DNA of 64,000 nucleotides from Aphelocoma coerulescens (Eukaryota > Chordata > Aves > Passeriformes > Corvidae), in contig NC_091014.1 of the NCBI RefSeq assembly GCF_041296385.1, positions 12,003,578-12,067,577 of the forward strand. The letters run 5' to 3'. Made by a program: the position numbers and the translations under genes. Below the pieces are notes generated by a model. The model worked only from the letters and a program-made list of their open reading frames with translations. It was not told the DNA's origin and searched no databases. Below, piece by piece: positions 51,943 to 64,000 of this stretch (positions are counted from its first letter, which is position 1; every line of letters starts with the position of its first letter).

Positions 51943-54462
51943 GACTTTACAAAAGCTTTAATAAAACTACAGGAGGGACCTACAGAATCATTTTGCTTCC
52001 ATATGGCTGATCTGGGAGTGGCACAACTTCTAAATGCATTTTATGAACATCAGAGGCTCATATAACTTTTACCAAAATAATAATTTTTGCGTGAATTTCA
52101 TCTGTTATTCTCCCTTCACTCAAAAGAAAATATAGCGCTAGAGGGGGTCTCTTCTGAGCAATTATGGGTTTTTTTCTCAAAAAAAAAGCAGGATGGGAAA
52201 GCTCGAAGCAGTCTTGGGGCTTGACTATATCCAGTGCTACATCACAGTACAAATTGGCATCATAAATATTTCTGAGTTGGTGCAAATGAAAGTAGACAGA
52301 CACTAAGTAAAAGGAGCTAAATGAACAATATTTGGAAATTAAATCCCCTCTATAGCCACAGAAAAATTTTATCCAGTTCTCAACTCCTTCCCAATCAATT
52401 TGAACTCTAACCTGGTGGGCTGAGTATTTTGGGGCAGAGGTTGATTCTTTAACCTGCATGCTGAGGCTGTCCATTAGCTGTTTTCCACTGATTTTGGCCT
52501 GGCCACATATTGCAGGGACTGTTGAACGGATATTGCCAGAGAACAGCTGGATTATGGTACAAGCATCATCTGTGCCCTGGGGTTGAAAATCCTCATGCTT
52601 CTTCCCTAGATCAGTTTCCTCAATTATAACTTCTGATGGCAGACAGATTTTTTAATTAAAATTATATTTTGGCAAGTTTTTTGGATCCCTCATTAGATCT
52701 GATGGCCATATGTAAACTGCAAACCTGACTTGCCTAAGTGGGATCTGTTAGTTTACACAGTAACTGCTGTAACCTGAAGGCAATAAAATTAGTTTAGCAG
52801 GTAAGAACAACTTACTCAGCATTCCTCACAGGCTGGAGAGGAGGAAAAGGCAGCTGACCCCAAATGCTTTAAAAATACCCCTCCCAGCAGTGATGTGCTA
52901 AAGTAAACACTGAGGGGAAAATGCTGTGAAACGTTTTCATCAAAAGCCAGTGTAAAAACAGAGCAGCTCGAGTTGGGGCTAATTGAATTGTTTTAGCTAC
53001 CAAAGGGATGGTGTTTTCCAGCTGCGTGCAAGCAGCAATAACAAACTTTCCTTCGGGTGCAGAGTCTTTCCTGGTTCTTTAGCTTCACACAGCTCAAATG
53101 TTATTCTTACTCATGACCGTCTCATCAGATATTTGGCTTCAGAAATGCTTGCCTGGCTGCATTAGCTATGGAAGAAAACAAGGAGGGTGAATTAAATAAA
53201 GAATCCAGTGTCCTTGACAGCAGTGGGGTTTTGGGGGTGAGGTGGGGAGGAGGGAGGATGTTCCTGGTAGCAGTTTTTTTATGGGTTACTGTGTGTTCTT
53301 AAGAATTTCTTCAGCTATATTCAGCCTGAATTTGAGATCCAGATTTTCTGCATTCCTTGTATAGTTAATTCCAAATTTTTGTGCAATTTTTTGAACTTCT
53401 GTATTTTCAAGATTGGCTAAAAAAAAAAATCAGGCTCCTTTTTCAGATGGGTGGGTGGCTTCAATATAGGATGAAAATACTGCTACAGTGTTGCTGGTCT
53501 TTGGAGATCACTCACTAGAAGTGAAGACAGAAATAAAGATTATTTATTAAGAGCTCACTATATATTGTAAAAAAGGCAAGCAATTATCATAGAGCAATAA
53601 ATTGCATAAAAGATGGAGAATTTTTGACTGTAGAAGACTTTATATATATATATATGTGTGTATATATATATAATATGCAGATAAATGTATGATTTAGTTT
53701 CTGATTTCAGTCATTAAGCAATTACACCTGATGAGTAAGGAGAGAACAGAGGGTCAGCTGTACTTTCTAAATTATACAGACAGTGACAGGGCTTCATTCA
53801 TCATGGTAACTAAGATCTTCACTGTCCATGCTTTAGTTAATAAGATGTCCAGGACAGGGAGCTGTAGCTTTACTCACTTGCCAACCCAGTCAGAGAGAGG
53901 GCAATGGAACTCTGAAACACAAGTGACTGATGTTGCAATGAGTATGTGCTTGTCATTGACAGCGACCTCCTACTTTATATATACTTCATATAGATTTTAA
54001 ATGAGGTTTGTTGAAGATATCAAGGGGGACAGGTGGAAGTATCAAAGCACTGTGGTACATACTACAGAGCATTAATTCCAATTTATTTGGGGTTCTTCTT
54101 GTGTTAATTGGACATTTACATGCTTGTAATGTGTTATGAAAATCTGAATTTTCAGGGAAGATACACAAATAAAGATATCCTCATCTGAAAAAAAAAGTAG
54201 ATTCAAAATTTTAAAAAATGCTGTGGAAACACAGAATTCACTTTAAGTGCTAAGAGATACTAAAGCCTTCATAAGACCTGCAAACATGGAAAACCTGATT
54301 AAAGGATTCATGTTTCTGCAATATTTAACACATAGGAAGCTAATATGGAATTGTTAAGACATTAAACACTGAAAGTGCTTCAGGTGCTTTTGATGAGGAG
54401 CTTCAAAAGTTGAATCATTTTCTCCCTGCCCTGCAGAAATTTTGTAATTTCTGTCATTCCCC
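51943..54462. other. Unique AT-rich non-coding sequence
   Basis: About 2.5 kb without a supportable gene. The longest open frame is 138 codons on the minus strand (52058-52474) and matches nothing I recognise. A TA/TG microsatellite lies at 53641-53676. Confidence 0.5.
53641..53676. repeat. (TA)n microsatellite with a TG interruption
   Basis: A TA run of 15 bases, then GTGTG, then a second TA run. It is an ordinary dinucleotide repeat likely to vary in length. Confidence 0.92.
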
Positions 54463-54925
54463 TGATGCCATGAAGATTTTTTGTCTTTTCTTTTATACCC
54501 CTGTTATACCTTTTTACAACTTCTGTATTCTTAGTGCTTTTTGCCTTCATTCTTGGACTTGTTTGTTCAGCAAAGAGACTAAACATTTTAGAAGCTTTGT
54601 AGCAAGGGATCAGTGTGCCCCAGACCCCAAGGTCCTCTCCAGAACACATTCTGTAAACTAAGATGGAACCATCTAGGGGAAGGTTCCTCAGGGAGGGGGG
54701 CTCACTTGAGCCTCTCATTGGGGAATTTTTGATAGATCTGCTAATTAATAAAACCTATAATGTTATACCAGATCTTTTGGGGGTGGGCATTGCAATGTGC
54801 ATTTCGGTGCACTTGACCTGGACGTTGTGCACCTAAGGATCCTTAAAATAAATACCGAGGTAAAATCCCTTTTTCCCCTTCTGACCGTGTATGACTCTTG
54901 ATTTTAAGACCAGGAAAAGGCATCA
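54463..54925 (+). mobile_element. Solo LTR with 7-bp inverted ends
   Basis: A 463-bp LTR beginning TGATGCC and ending GGCATCA, a perfect 7-bp inverted terminal repeat with the TG...CA ends of retroviral LTRs. An AATAAA poly-A signal lies at 54847-54852, about 75 bases before the end, which fits plus orientation. The flanking four bases are CCCC on the left and CTCC on the right, so a 4-bp target duplication is possible only with one mismatch. No gag, pol or env remnant lies next to it. The family resembles a common passerine LTR, from memory and not searched. Open frames crossing it (54380-54718 minus, 54410-54661 plus) are not genes. Confidence 0.8.
54847..54852 (+). promoter_or_regulatory. 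Poly-A signal of the first paired LTR
   Basis: An AATAAA inside the LTR, set in the surrounding AAAATAAATACC, supports plus orientation of the element. Confidence 0.65.
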
Positions 54926-54937
54926 CTCCAAGTCAGC

Positions 54938-55428
54938 TGTTCTAGTTTGAAAACAAACCAGTGGGAGGCACCACGTCAGAATAATAATTTAATGGAAATT
55001 AAAGAAAAGGAAAAGAAAGTAAAAGAGAACACTGACAGAGTCAAGATACAACCTCAGTCCCTGTTAGGCGGGGTGGTGGTCGCAGTCCTCTGAAGTGGTG
55101 ATCCTGTAGTAGAAGGGGTCTGCTCTTCCTCAGAAAGTCCAGCAGTGGCTGTGTAGCTCCTGTCCTCTGGAAATCCAGTGGAGCCAGTGTCTTTGGTGCT
55201 CAGAGTCCCAGATTATATCCACGATGGGATGCTTGGTTCCTCCCTCTGGGTGGAGCATCTCACAATGGGGTAATGAGTCATGAGGCCAAGTGTTGATTAG
55301 GCTCGTTAACAGAAGATGGTCCGGAGGGAGTTATCTCTGAGTCATGCAGCAGGACAATGATGGGCCATTAACAGCAAGATAGTCTGGGGGGAGGAGGCAA
55401 GGAAACACTGCCCCACCTGATTTCAACA
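54938..55428 (-). mobile_element. Solo LTR, minus strand, ERVL-like
   Basis: A 491-bp LTR that on the plus strand starts TGTTCTAGTTTG and ends GATTTCAACA, with TGTT...AACA inverted ends. On the minus strand it has a TATA box (complement of TTATATC at 55213-55219), then a transcribed-looking region, then an ATTAAA signal close to the 3' end (near 54988), so it reads right to left. It lies only 12 bp from the previous LTR, has opposite orientation, and is a different family. The bases flanking it (GTCAGC left, GCTCAT right) do not form a target-site duplication, which points to later rearrangement or a misjudged edge. No internal retroviral genes are present. Confidence 0.8.
55213..55219 (-). 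promoter_or_regulatory. TATA box of the minus-strand LTR
   Basis: The minus strand reads GATATAA here, about 215 bases inside the LTR and upstream of its ATTAAA signal. This is the spacing expected for an LTR promoter. Activity is unknown. Confidence 0.5.
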
Positions 55429-58400
55429 GCTCATGAGGATGGTAATAGAATACACCTCAACCCAGGACATCAGCTCAGTGTGCAGCAGCAATGTCTGCAG
55501 GACCTGGGGAACTGTTTGGGCTGCAAATCTCCATCACCCATGGCTGGATCATGACTTGGGTGTTGGGAATGACCCAGTTAAGTTCTGGAAGATGCCACCA
55601 GCAGCTCCTCCACTTGCTGCCGTTATTTTCTGACCAGTTGTTTCTTTCCAGCTGACTGGTGAGTGCTGAGGGGAGCCAGGGCAGAGCTTCCAGTGAGTCT
55701 GTGAGGCTCAGGCTGAATGGCCTTGCAGGAGGATGTTGTGTGTGCTTTCTGCTGCAGGAGAAACAAGCAGTGTGCTGTGAAAATTAATTGCACCCTTGAA
55801 TGCTACAGCTCCAAATTAGATGATTTTTTAAATTCTCTTTTACCAGCAAACCCACTTAAGCATCACATAGATGGAAAATTCTTATAAAATGAATATGCAA
55901 ACATCCCCCCCTTTCCCACAGTCAGACCTTGTGAGATAATTTGGAGTTAGAATGGGATAAGCCTTATAACAGACTTAAGACATTTCATGCAGGACATCAA
56001 TGACTCATTAGCTCATTGTTCTTCACTGATGTACAAAAGCTTTCCCTTCATACAAGACATTTCTTAGCTGTCTGTTATGTTGACATCTAAGCACTGACTC
56101 TTCAGTGTTCATGCCTTATGTAACAGACAGCTTGGAACAGTCATGCAGATAAGTAAGGGATGACTCTACAATGCTGCTCATACTTTGCACTATGCATGCA
56201 CTATTTTCTTCACTGTAAGTAGATAAAAGACAGAAAAGGTATAACCTCCAGTGAAATCAGCCCTGCTCTGGATGGCATCCCAGCCGTACTTTGGCACAAG
56301 AGAAACAAATGTGCTTTTGCTCTCACAGAAACAACGTCACAGCTAACAAAACTCCAGCTGTTCTGCCTCTATGCTATTCTGAGTTTCTAAGAAATGCATA
56401 TTTCACCTGTAAAACATATTGGGTTAATTTTCTGGTCTATGCCACATTAGCAAAGCCTCATGTGAAAAGAGATGTTGGTATGAGTCATGGTACTTACAAA
56501 ATGTTTGAGAACACATGAGAAAGCTCACATGAGACCAACAGCAGTTACAAGAGAAAACACAGAAGTACTTTTAGAAAGAGCTTTTAGAAGAGAAGATGGA
56601 GAAATGAAAAGATAGTACACTTCAGTTACACACAGTCATACTGCATACTGAAAGGTAGTGATTGAATCCTTCGGCTATAAAGAAAAATGCATGGAAAGAA
56701 ACATTCCTTGGAGGCTAATAAACAAACCCAACACTTCTGGTTTAGGAAGTCCCAGGCCATTCCAAGGTGAAGGGATATCTTGCAGAACTACTTCTGTGCT
56801 CAACCTGTTCTTTTACACACCCCCAATTATTTTTTCTTCCTAGATGAACATTCCATCTGACCTTGAATGGTTCCTGTTCTAATTTTTGCCCTTCTCTCAA
56901 ATAGTACTTTGTGATAAAAAATGTACTTAACAAACACATTGCTTCATCTGTCACTGAGGCAGTCAAGGAATCAGGCCACTGTGATGAGTGGTTTGTGTTC
57001 AAATGATCTATTTTCCTTCTGCTCTAAGACTGCACCTTTTTTTTTTTTTCCTTTTGCGACTTGCCTGGCCTTCTCCTACATGTATCACATCTTATTAGAT
57101 CTCAGAGATCTTCAGGGCTGTTTGCTGATACACAGGATGCCTAAGCTTTCTGGTACAGGCCTGTATTCTGGAATGGATAATTTATTTTCTCAGTAGTCTG
57201 GACATTGCAGTGTGACTGCAGAGTACATTTTGATCCATTCTTGGATATTTGTCTCATGTCAGCCTTTCTAGCACACTTCAGAAGAATTGAGGTTTCTTTT
57301 TGTTCATCAGCCAGACGGAAGGAAAAATATTATTAATAGTTCTAAATGTTTGTCTTACGTGTTTCATACAATTCTCTCCAGACCTTTTCTTAAAAGGGAC
57401 GTGAAAATTTATTGTCCAATGGCCTCAGTGTTCTCCCATCTTTTATATTTCTAGAAGGCTTACAGTTTTGTATTCTTATTCACTTGTCTTTCATTTAATT
57501 CTACAGTTTCTGCCTGGATAATTTGTCAGTAATTGCAGTCCATTTCTTGCAGCACACATGTAAAATAGCAGTGCTGTTCCCTCAGAGCATGGGCTGAAAG
57601 AAATCTGGAGCAGCTTGCTTTTAAGAAATACCCTCCAGTGAGTTATGGCCATGTTCTACTCAAATGGCTTCCTGCTCCTGAAAGAGCTGGGTGAACTTTC
57701 CAAGCACAAACATCACTGCAAGACATTTCTTTCAATTTGTGTCTACCTTTATTCCATTCATGTTAGTGTCACTGATAAAAAGTTAAGGCTGTCCCTTTCA
57801 AAGGACAGTGCTTCAACTCTTGTCCCCGTGTCACCACTTTTGTCTTTACCTTTCCATTCACATCATAAGTGTTTTAGAATAGGTCACTGGTTCTCTGACA
57901 TATGGGACAAATGCATCAAGAGGAAGAAACCATGGTTGTTTCATTCTTTGGTCAATCAGTGCCTCACCGTTTCCAAGTATCTGTGATTTATGGGGGATAT
58001 TTTGAGGTTTTGAGATTGGTTACAGTGTTTCTGAATTGATTTATTATCTTCACTTAGGGTTTGTAATGATTTTGCCTTTCTAGGGTCTGTACCCCAATAT
58101 TTCCACAAATAATCAACATTTCACGTTTATCCAAATCTAGATATGCTGACTAGCTGTTTGAAGGCTCTGTGGTCCCAATTGGATGCTGCTGTCTCCAACA
58201 TGTCTTCTGGGTTTCTTGTAGGCTGTTCCAGTGCTCCGTTCAAGGCCTGCCTTGCAGGTGTTCATCCCTTCTTCCAGCAGCCAAACACTGATGCAAATAC
58301 CTCCCCATTCAAATTGTTGTCAGTATTGTTTTCCAGATGAAACACTTGGAAAAAATATTGCCTTTCCTAAACTACCAATAGTGCTTACATTTTATTTTTC

Positions 58401-61400
58401 ATTTTATTTACTTCTTATCTATGTATTTCTGCATTTGCTTTTGTAGCAATTTAATACATCTTTCTTACAATTTCCATATTTATTTATATTATTTGCTGCT
58501 CTAGCTCTGTGCCTGACTGATATGCTCTATATTTGGTTCTGAGCTTATTTACTAGCTCTGCGTGTTGCTCTTAGCTGATTTATTATGGGCTGTCAGAGTA
58601 TTCCCATTTGAGCTCCTTCATACTTCATGGCCATGATTAATCTATCACAACATTGGTTCAATTTTTAAGATTTGATCATTAGTCAGCCATTTTGCACAGG
58701 TTGACAATATACTTATTTTGTACTTTTCCTATGGAGGTAAGTACAGTCTTTAAATAAGAATCATTTAGACTGGAAATAGTTTTGGACCATTGCTAGGATT
58801 TTACATAGATACTCCTGGTCTGTTATCAAGATGGTCAAGGCATCCAAACTTAAGAAAGCTTTTGTTATCACTACGAATACACAACATAGTTGTTCTTGCT
58901 TTGTTCAATTTCTATCTTCATTGTAATTTCATCATTTGTATTTTGTGGTGTGAAAATTTCCATTTGCAATAGACTTCCCTGTCATAGCTAGACACATGGA
59001 GGAGGGGTTTTAATACATCAAGATCATTATGTTTTGACTAATACTTGTGTGTTGCTTTTACTTTTACACATTTACTTGTGGATAAACGGTTGAGGGAAGG
59101 GTTGGTTTGTCCTGCTAGTGCTTGCACTTATCTGCAGGAGCCAAGTTTAGGTACTAATTTTATTGTTAAAAATGAAGGTAACATTCAGGTTTGACTCCTG
59201 CTTTCATATACAATATTCTTTTAAATTCAGGGTTTACTGGTAGTAAATATTTTAAATTCCCAACATTATCTTATTTATTAAAATAATATGATACAATATG
59301 GTGATTTTTGTAATGGAGTTGTCTTTTATAATTTGGTTTAGCTAGGTTCAAATTTAACTGGTGAAAGTTCACAGATGTGATTTTTCCAAGATTACTTCTC
59401 TCCTCTGTGTTCAATGGTCATACTTTCTTGCCTATATATCTCACCCTCATTCCTATATTGCTTCCTCCAAAAGTATTGATAGTCAATTCCAGACTGACCA
59501 TCATCTCCTTCACTCCTACTACCTTTCTTCCCCTCTTCTGGGGAGGTGGAGATGCTAGAGCTGATAAGAAATTATAATTGGAGAGTGCAGGAAAAGACTG
59601 ATTTTAGTAGTTTGGGATAAAGAGAAGGACACCAGTATGAACTGAAGATTATATCTTGTCAGATAAACTCCAGTGATCAAAAATAAATATTTATTTTAAT
59701 AACTGATTTAAATAGCAATGACTTCCACCCAACCCCAAATTTTCCTGTCATGTTTCAAGACTATTTTTTACCATGGCCTTTGCAGACTCTCAATGTCGCT
59801 CTGATCTTTCATGAGTGTTTATACAAGCACAAGCCATTACCTTGAATTCCACAAAAGCATTCTTCTCTCTTGCAGGTCATTTTTATGGATTCTTCATGCA
59901 AGGCTGACGGCCATCAGTATTTTTTTTGTCTCAGTCAGTCCCTTCTGAAATGCATAGTTGCCTATAGTACACTGTAGTCCACTAATTCCATTAACTTCAG
60001 GCTGGGAGCACTGAAATGAAAAAGTTGGCTTAAAATCCTCTTTTATTACTCAAACTAATTTCTTGCATACATGACAATACTGACAAGTTAATTTTTGTTT
60101 ATTTTAATTGGAGTTTTAAGTTATACAGGCACCTATGATTAATCTGTCACCCTGGACATATAAATTATACAAATTTAAAATTTAGAGCACTCACTTTAAA
60201 TACAATTTCATCAAACTTCTCTAAAATTGTCCCCAGCAAAAAAGCACAGCATATATTTTACAGCTATTTCTAATATACACTCCCATTAAAAGGGAGCAAT
60301 ACAAAAATAAATTGAGGGCATGCTGAGCTATAAGACAACATTTAGATGACAGAGAATTGATTTTCTATAAAGCTGAGAGATTTTATAAAAAAGTTAATAA
60401 AATCTTCAGGGAACAATTTGCAAAGGAAATATGTGAAATTGGATGTCTCTAAGTCACACATCAGTTTGATCTTCATAAACTCATTTGCTTGTTGATGTTG
60501 TAAGTGATCATTGCTCAGTCTTCTTGAAAACATCAAATGGGGCATGATAATTATAGCAGGAACATCATTAGGGCTGGATCTCCTGGAAGGCTGGAGCTGA
60601 GAAAGTCTGCATTTCCTGTTGGAGTTCACCTTACACGTCCATAAAAAATGGACACAATCTATTCTCTTCAATGGGCACCAGTAGAAGGCTGATCTGTGAC
60701 CCTTGTGCTGCTGAACTGTGGAGGGTGGAAGTGGGACAACCACCTTCTGTCACTTCATCACACTCTCCTGGCAGGAGGGCAAGACTCAGGTTATGGTACC
60801 AGGGGTATCCCAAGAGAAGTGCTGGGTGGGAACAATTCCTTCCCTGCTCTCTCTTTCTTCTTTACTGGGAGTAAGCCACAGCAAGGAGAAGCACATACTT
60901 TTGACATGGCCATTATGACCAATATGGAACAGTACTACAGGATAGAACAAATTTTTTCAAAGTTTAGTATGAACTAAAGGCAGTCTATGAACTTTGTTGT
61001 AAGAGGTTGTTGAGATAAAGTTATCAGAAAAAGAATTCTCAACCCAGTTTCTCAAAACGGATTCATTAAACAATTAAAACTAACTTCAATCTTATTTTGC
61101 AATCAGACTGTATGTATTATTTTAAGCAATATCACTTCCTTGAAAAATATGAAGCAGGAGATAGATTGATGTGGACAGACATGGATATTTATTTCTTTAG
61201 TAACAAAGTAATTTGCAGCACTCTAGCTGCTGCTAGCAGAGAATATGTAAGCCATAAAGTGCAGTTAGGTGATAAATTTATTTGTAAACTACCCTAGCCA
61301 CTTCCTTCTTCTCTGCTCACTAATCATTCTCCCCCAGGAGTTACTCTAATTTTAATCCACCAAGAAGATAGGTATGCAGGGTAGATAAGAATAAATCCTT

Positions 61401-64000
61401 GTCTTCTGCAAACATAAGATTTCCTGCCCAAATTTATTCGAAACTAAAGCACATCACAAATGTGGACCAGTCTAATCTGACATTCGAAATAAAAAATTCC
61501 CAACCACAGAGATATTGTTTTGTTGCCCTGAAAGCCTGCAAGTAGGACCTATATCTCTTCAGAACATGGATTTTTTCAGTTTCTCACTTTGAGTCCCAGA
61601 AAGCCTTGGTAAAACATCTATTAAGGCTCTGATACCTTAAAGCTTCTTTGGGTTCTTGTTAGTTGGCTTTCACTTCTTTATGCTGTAGATTTCCTGGTGA
61701 GGGAGGCATATAGCTTTATAAGAGAAGAGTTAGAAATTACCTGTCTCCGGCAGCTCTTTCAGAAACCCAAACCATTATTAGAATACTTGTTAAATTTCTG
61801 GTGCACCACATGATACCCAACACATACTACCATAATACCTTCCCCTAGACAAGTGTGTTGCATGCTGACTAACAAGTCATGATATAACTGCTTTTGCTCT
61901 GTGAACAGGAAGCCAACAATTAAAAAAAAAAAAAAAAAAAAAAAGAGGCAAGTTCTAGACAGAAATTCTTCTGTCTTACCATGTTCAAAAAAGAGCCATT
62001 ACATCCATTCAGAGAGTTCAGCTTTCATACCTGTCCCTTTTAATGGCTGAACTGTTGTATCTCAAAGGGCATTCTTATTTATGGGATTTGTAATATGAGA
62101 GAATTTATGTTTAAAATAAAAGCAAATGTTTTAAAAAAAAAAAATTATAAAATAACTCTTGCAACACCAGGCTATTGTTTTTCAGATTGGTTCAGAACAT
62201 TGTCAGAAGACAGTGCTCTCCCTGTACATCCTGGTCTCAGTATAGGTTAGTCAGTGCCTGTTCCATCTGCCCTATGGCTGCAAGCAAATCCAAGAGCTAA
62301 GCAGAGCAGAGGGATCACCTTGTAGTCAGTCTCTATTTTGCATCAGCCATCCATAAATGTTGGTAATTGCTACTTAGCTGCTTGATCCAGATTGTCAGGA
62401 ACTTGAAGGGAAAAATTGAACAATGAATCAGTTTGTGGTAGATATTGGAGAGCAATTCTACATTGGCTTCTGGGAAAAAAAGCAACTCTAAAACCCTGCA
62501 AAGGGAGCCGTCTCATAAATATCACCAAAACCCAGGAGTAATTCTGTTTTCCTGAAAACATTTTTTTGCCCTACTCCTTTTTTCTCACTGAAATCTGTGC
62601 CTCTAATATATAGTTAATAAAAGATGTAGACGTGGCTTAGGCTGTATGTAAGGCAAAGTTTTACAGAACTCAGGCAGTGACTTTTTTTTCCATAGCTCTA
62701 GCACTAAGTCACTACCCACCCATGATCATTTTATAGCAAACGTGCATGCTGTTTAGTTAAGGGTAATGCCAAGCAGGTGAAAAATCTTTAAAAAAAGAAT
62801 TAATCCCAACTTAGTGCCTTAATGATGAGGGGAAGTAATGCCAGAGTGTTGCCTTTTAATGTGATAATTTTGGTGGAAACAGCCATTCTCCAGTAAGAAC
62901 AAAATGAAGAGAGGACCTTGGTCAGCTGCTTGAGCAGCTTCACAGCTGTCTGCAGTACCATTAGAAGCATGGCCATGAGATTTGTCTCCCTACATGTGTG
63001 ATGTGTGCTACCATGATGCCTCCTACAAAACAGAGAAGAGTTGGGTGTTGCAGATCAGCTTCTCACAGGAGGAGGAATCGACTGTAGGATAGCTTTCACT
63101 GTAAATAGTTTATTGCCATTATATACTCCACCTGAACATAAATAGCCACTAAAGACACCCAGGCAGTCCTTTACTCCAGGAATCCTGGCATGAGTCTGGC
63201 TATCCAATGCCAAGGAATGGTTTTCTACACCAAGAACTGGCTGAAGAGCATGATGATATAGATATTTTCCTGTGTCCAGGTTTCCCCAGGCAGAGGGCTG
63301 GGACTGTGTTTTTTTTCTGACATATGGTACCCTGTCTCAAAAAATCTCTTCCTCAAAATATTGTTGGCACCAGCTGTACTAGCAGCTGAACAAGGTCAGG
63401 GGCCAGGCTGGGGAAATGCCCTCAGGACCAGAGCGTGGGCTTTGCTCTTCTAGTAGTAGTTTATTGGCACAAAGACAGATTTTTTGGTCAATACTTTCAG
63501 ATCTCTGTCACTGTACTCCTGGGACAGCACAGGTACAACAAGGTGGATCCACATCTGGCCAGACAGAGAAGAGGCTTGGAAAGAGGTGACAAGATGAAGG
63601 GATGTCTAAGGTGAAATGGAAAAAAGATGGAGGAAGGGAGAATTTGGAGGTTAGTAAGAAGGAGAGAAAAGATGAGAAAACAGGATCAGTCTCAGTAATA
63701 GTCTGTCTCCTCTTTCCATCCTCTTCAGCCTGCTCTTTAAAGACAATTCTATAGCCACCCATCCTCCTCTACCTTCCCACCTTGTACCAAAGGAAGATCG
63801 CTCCATTTGTCTTGTGATTGCAATCAAAATGAATTTTGCACTGCTATCTGTGCACTATTTTATCACTGGCACTGTTTATAACTTCACAGCAGAGTCAGCA
63901 GCCCCACTGAGAGAGAGACCTCAGAGCAGAGCTCTCAGCACCCTTCTGGCAGGGCACGGGCTGGTGACTCCCACCTCAGGGGTACGAGTGGGGCCATTCT
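55429..64000. other. Long unique non-coding stretch
   Basis: About 8.6 kb to the end of the window with no supportable gene or clear transposon. Open frames of 113 codons (57645-57986 plus) and 133 codons (60342-60743 minus) have no recognised domain. The stretch is AT-rich with a 23-base poly-A tract at 61922-61944. A short 'GAATCATTTAGACTGG' near 58760 recalls the CR1 tail, but similarity stops at once. Confidence 0.5.
61922..61944 (+). repeat. Poly-A tract of 23 bases
   Basis: Twenty-three consecutive A residues. I looked for a retrogene or SINE body upstream and for matching flanking direct repeats and saw neither, so I call it a simple homopolymer. Confidence 0.9.

Noticed and set aside
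51323..55428. The LTRs at 51.3 and 54.5-55.4 kb as the two ends of one provirus
   Set aside because: The LTRs differ in sequence and orientation, the first has its own complete target-site duplication, and the DNA between them shows no retroviral gene.
58758..58780. GAATCATTTAGACTGGAAA as a CR1 tail
   Set aside because: The match stops after about 19 bases and the following sequence does not resemble CR1.
61860..61960. Poly-A tract as the tail of a processed pseudogene
   Set aside because: No gene-like body upstream and no flanking direct repeat could be seen.

Overview
The window looks like bird nuclear DNA, most likely from a songbird (passerine). The evidence is its repeats: six recognisable pieces of CR1, the dominant LINE of bird and reptile genomes, and four isolated long terminal repeats (LTRs) of the kinds common in passerines. 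The sequence is AT-rich, has few CpGs and long repeat-poor stretches, and shows no Alu or L1 as a mammal would. 'Bird' is well supported; 'passerine' is inferred from recalled LTR families and was not searched.

I found no convincing protein-coding gene, coding exon, tRNA, rRNA or CRISPR array. The longest open frame is 196 codons (41867-42457, minus), lies inside an LTR, and is low in complexity. The other frames of 60-163 codons match no family I recognise and are about what chance gives in 64 kb. The window therefore reads as a gene desert or part of a very large intron.

Layout. 0-10 kb: one minus-strand CR1 3' end (about 1140-1708), then unique AT-rich sequence with a slightly GC-richer patch near 6.65-7.14 kb. 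10-25.5 kb: five more CR1 pieces (10.36 minus, 12.28-12.81 plus, 18.08-18.26 plus, 20.31-20.47 plus, 24.38-25.52 minus). The last keeps a decayed endonuclease region. A perfect 42-bp direct duplication sits at 13.44-13.53 kb. 25.5-41.8 kb: unique sequence with a G13 run, a 119-bp (TTCC)n tract at 36.98-37.09 kb and a cluster of palindromes at 38.15 kb. 41.8-42.8 kb: a GC-rich minus-strand LTR with a possible 5-bp target-site duplication. 42.8-51.3 kb: unique sequence. 51.32-51.94 kb: a clean 614-bp solo LTR with a perfect 6-bp duplication. 54.46-55.43 kb: two different solo LTRs, 12 bp apart and in opposite orientation. 55.4-64 kb: unique AT-rich sequence with a poly-A tract.

No genes act together here. 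The interest lies in the record of mobile-element insertions, in LTR promoters and poly-A signals that could have been co-opted, and in a few stretches that resemble conserved non-coding elements and need comparison across species.
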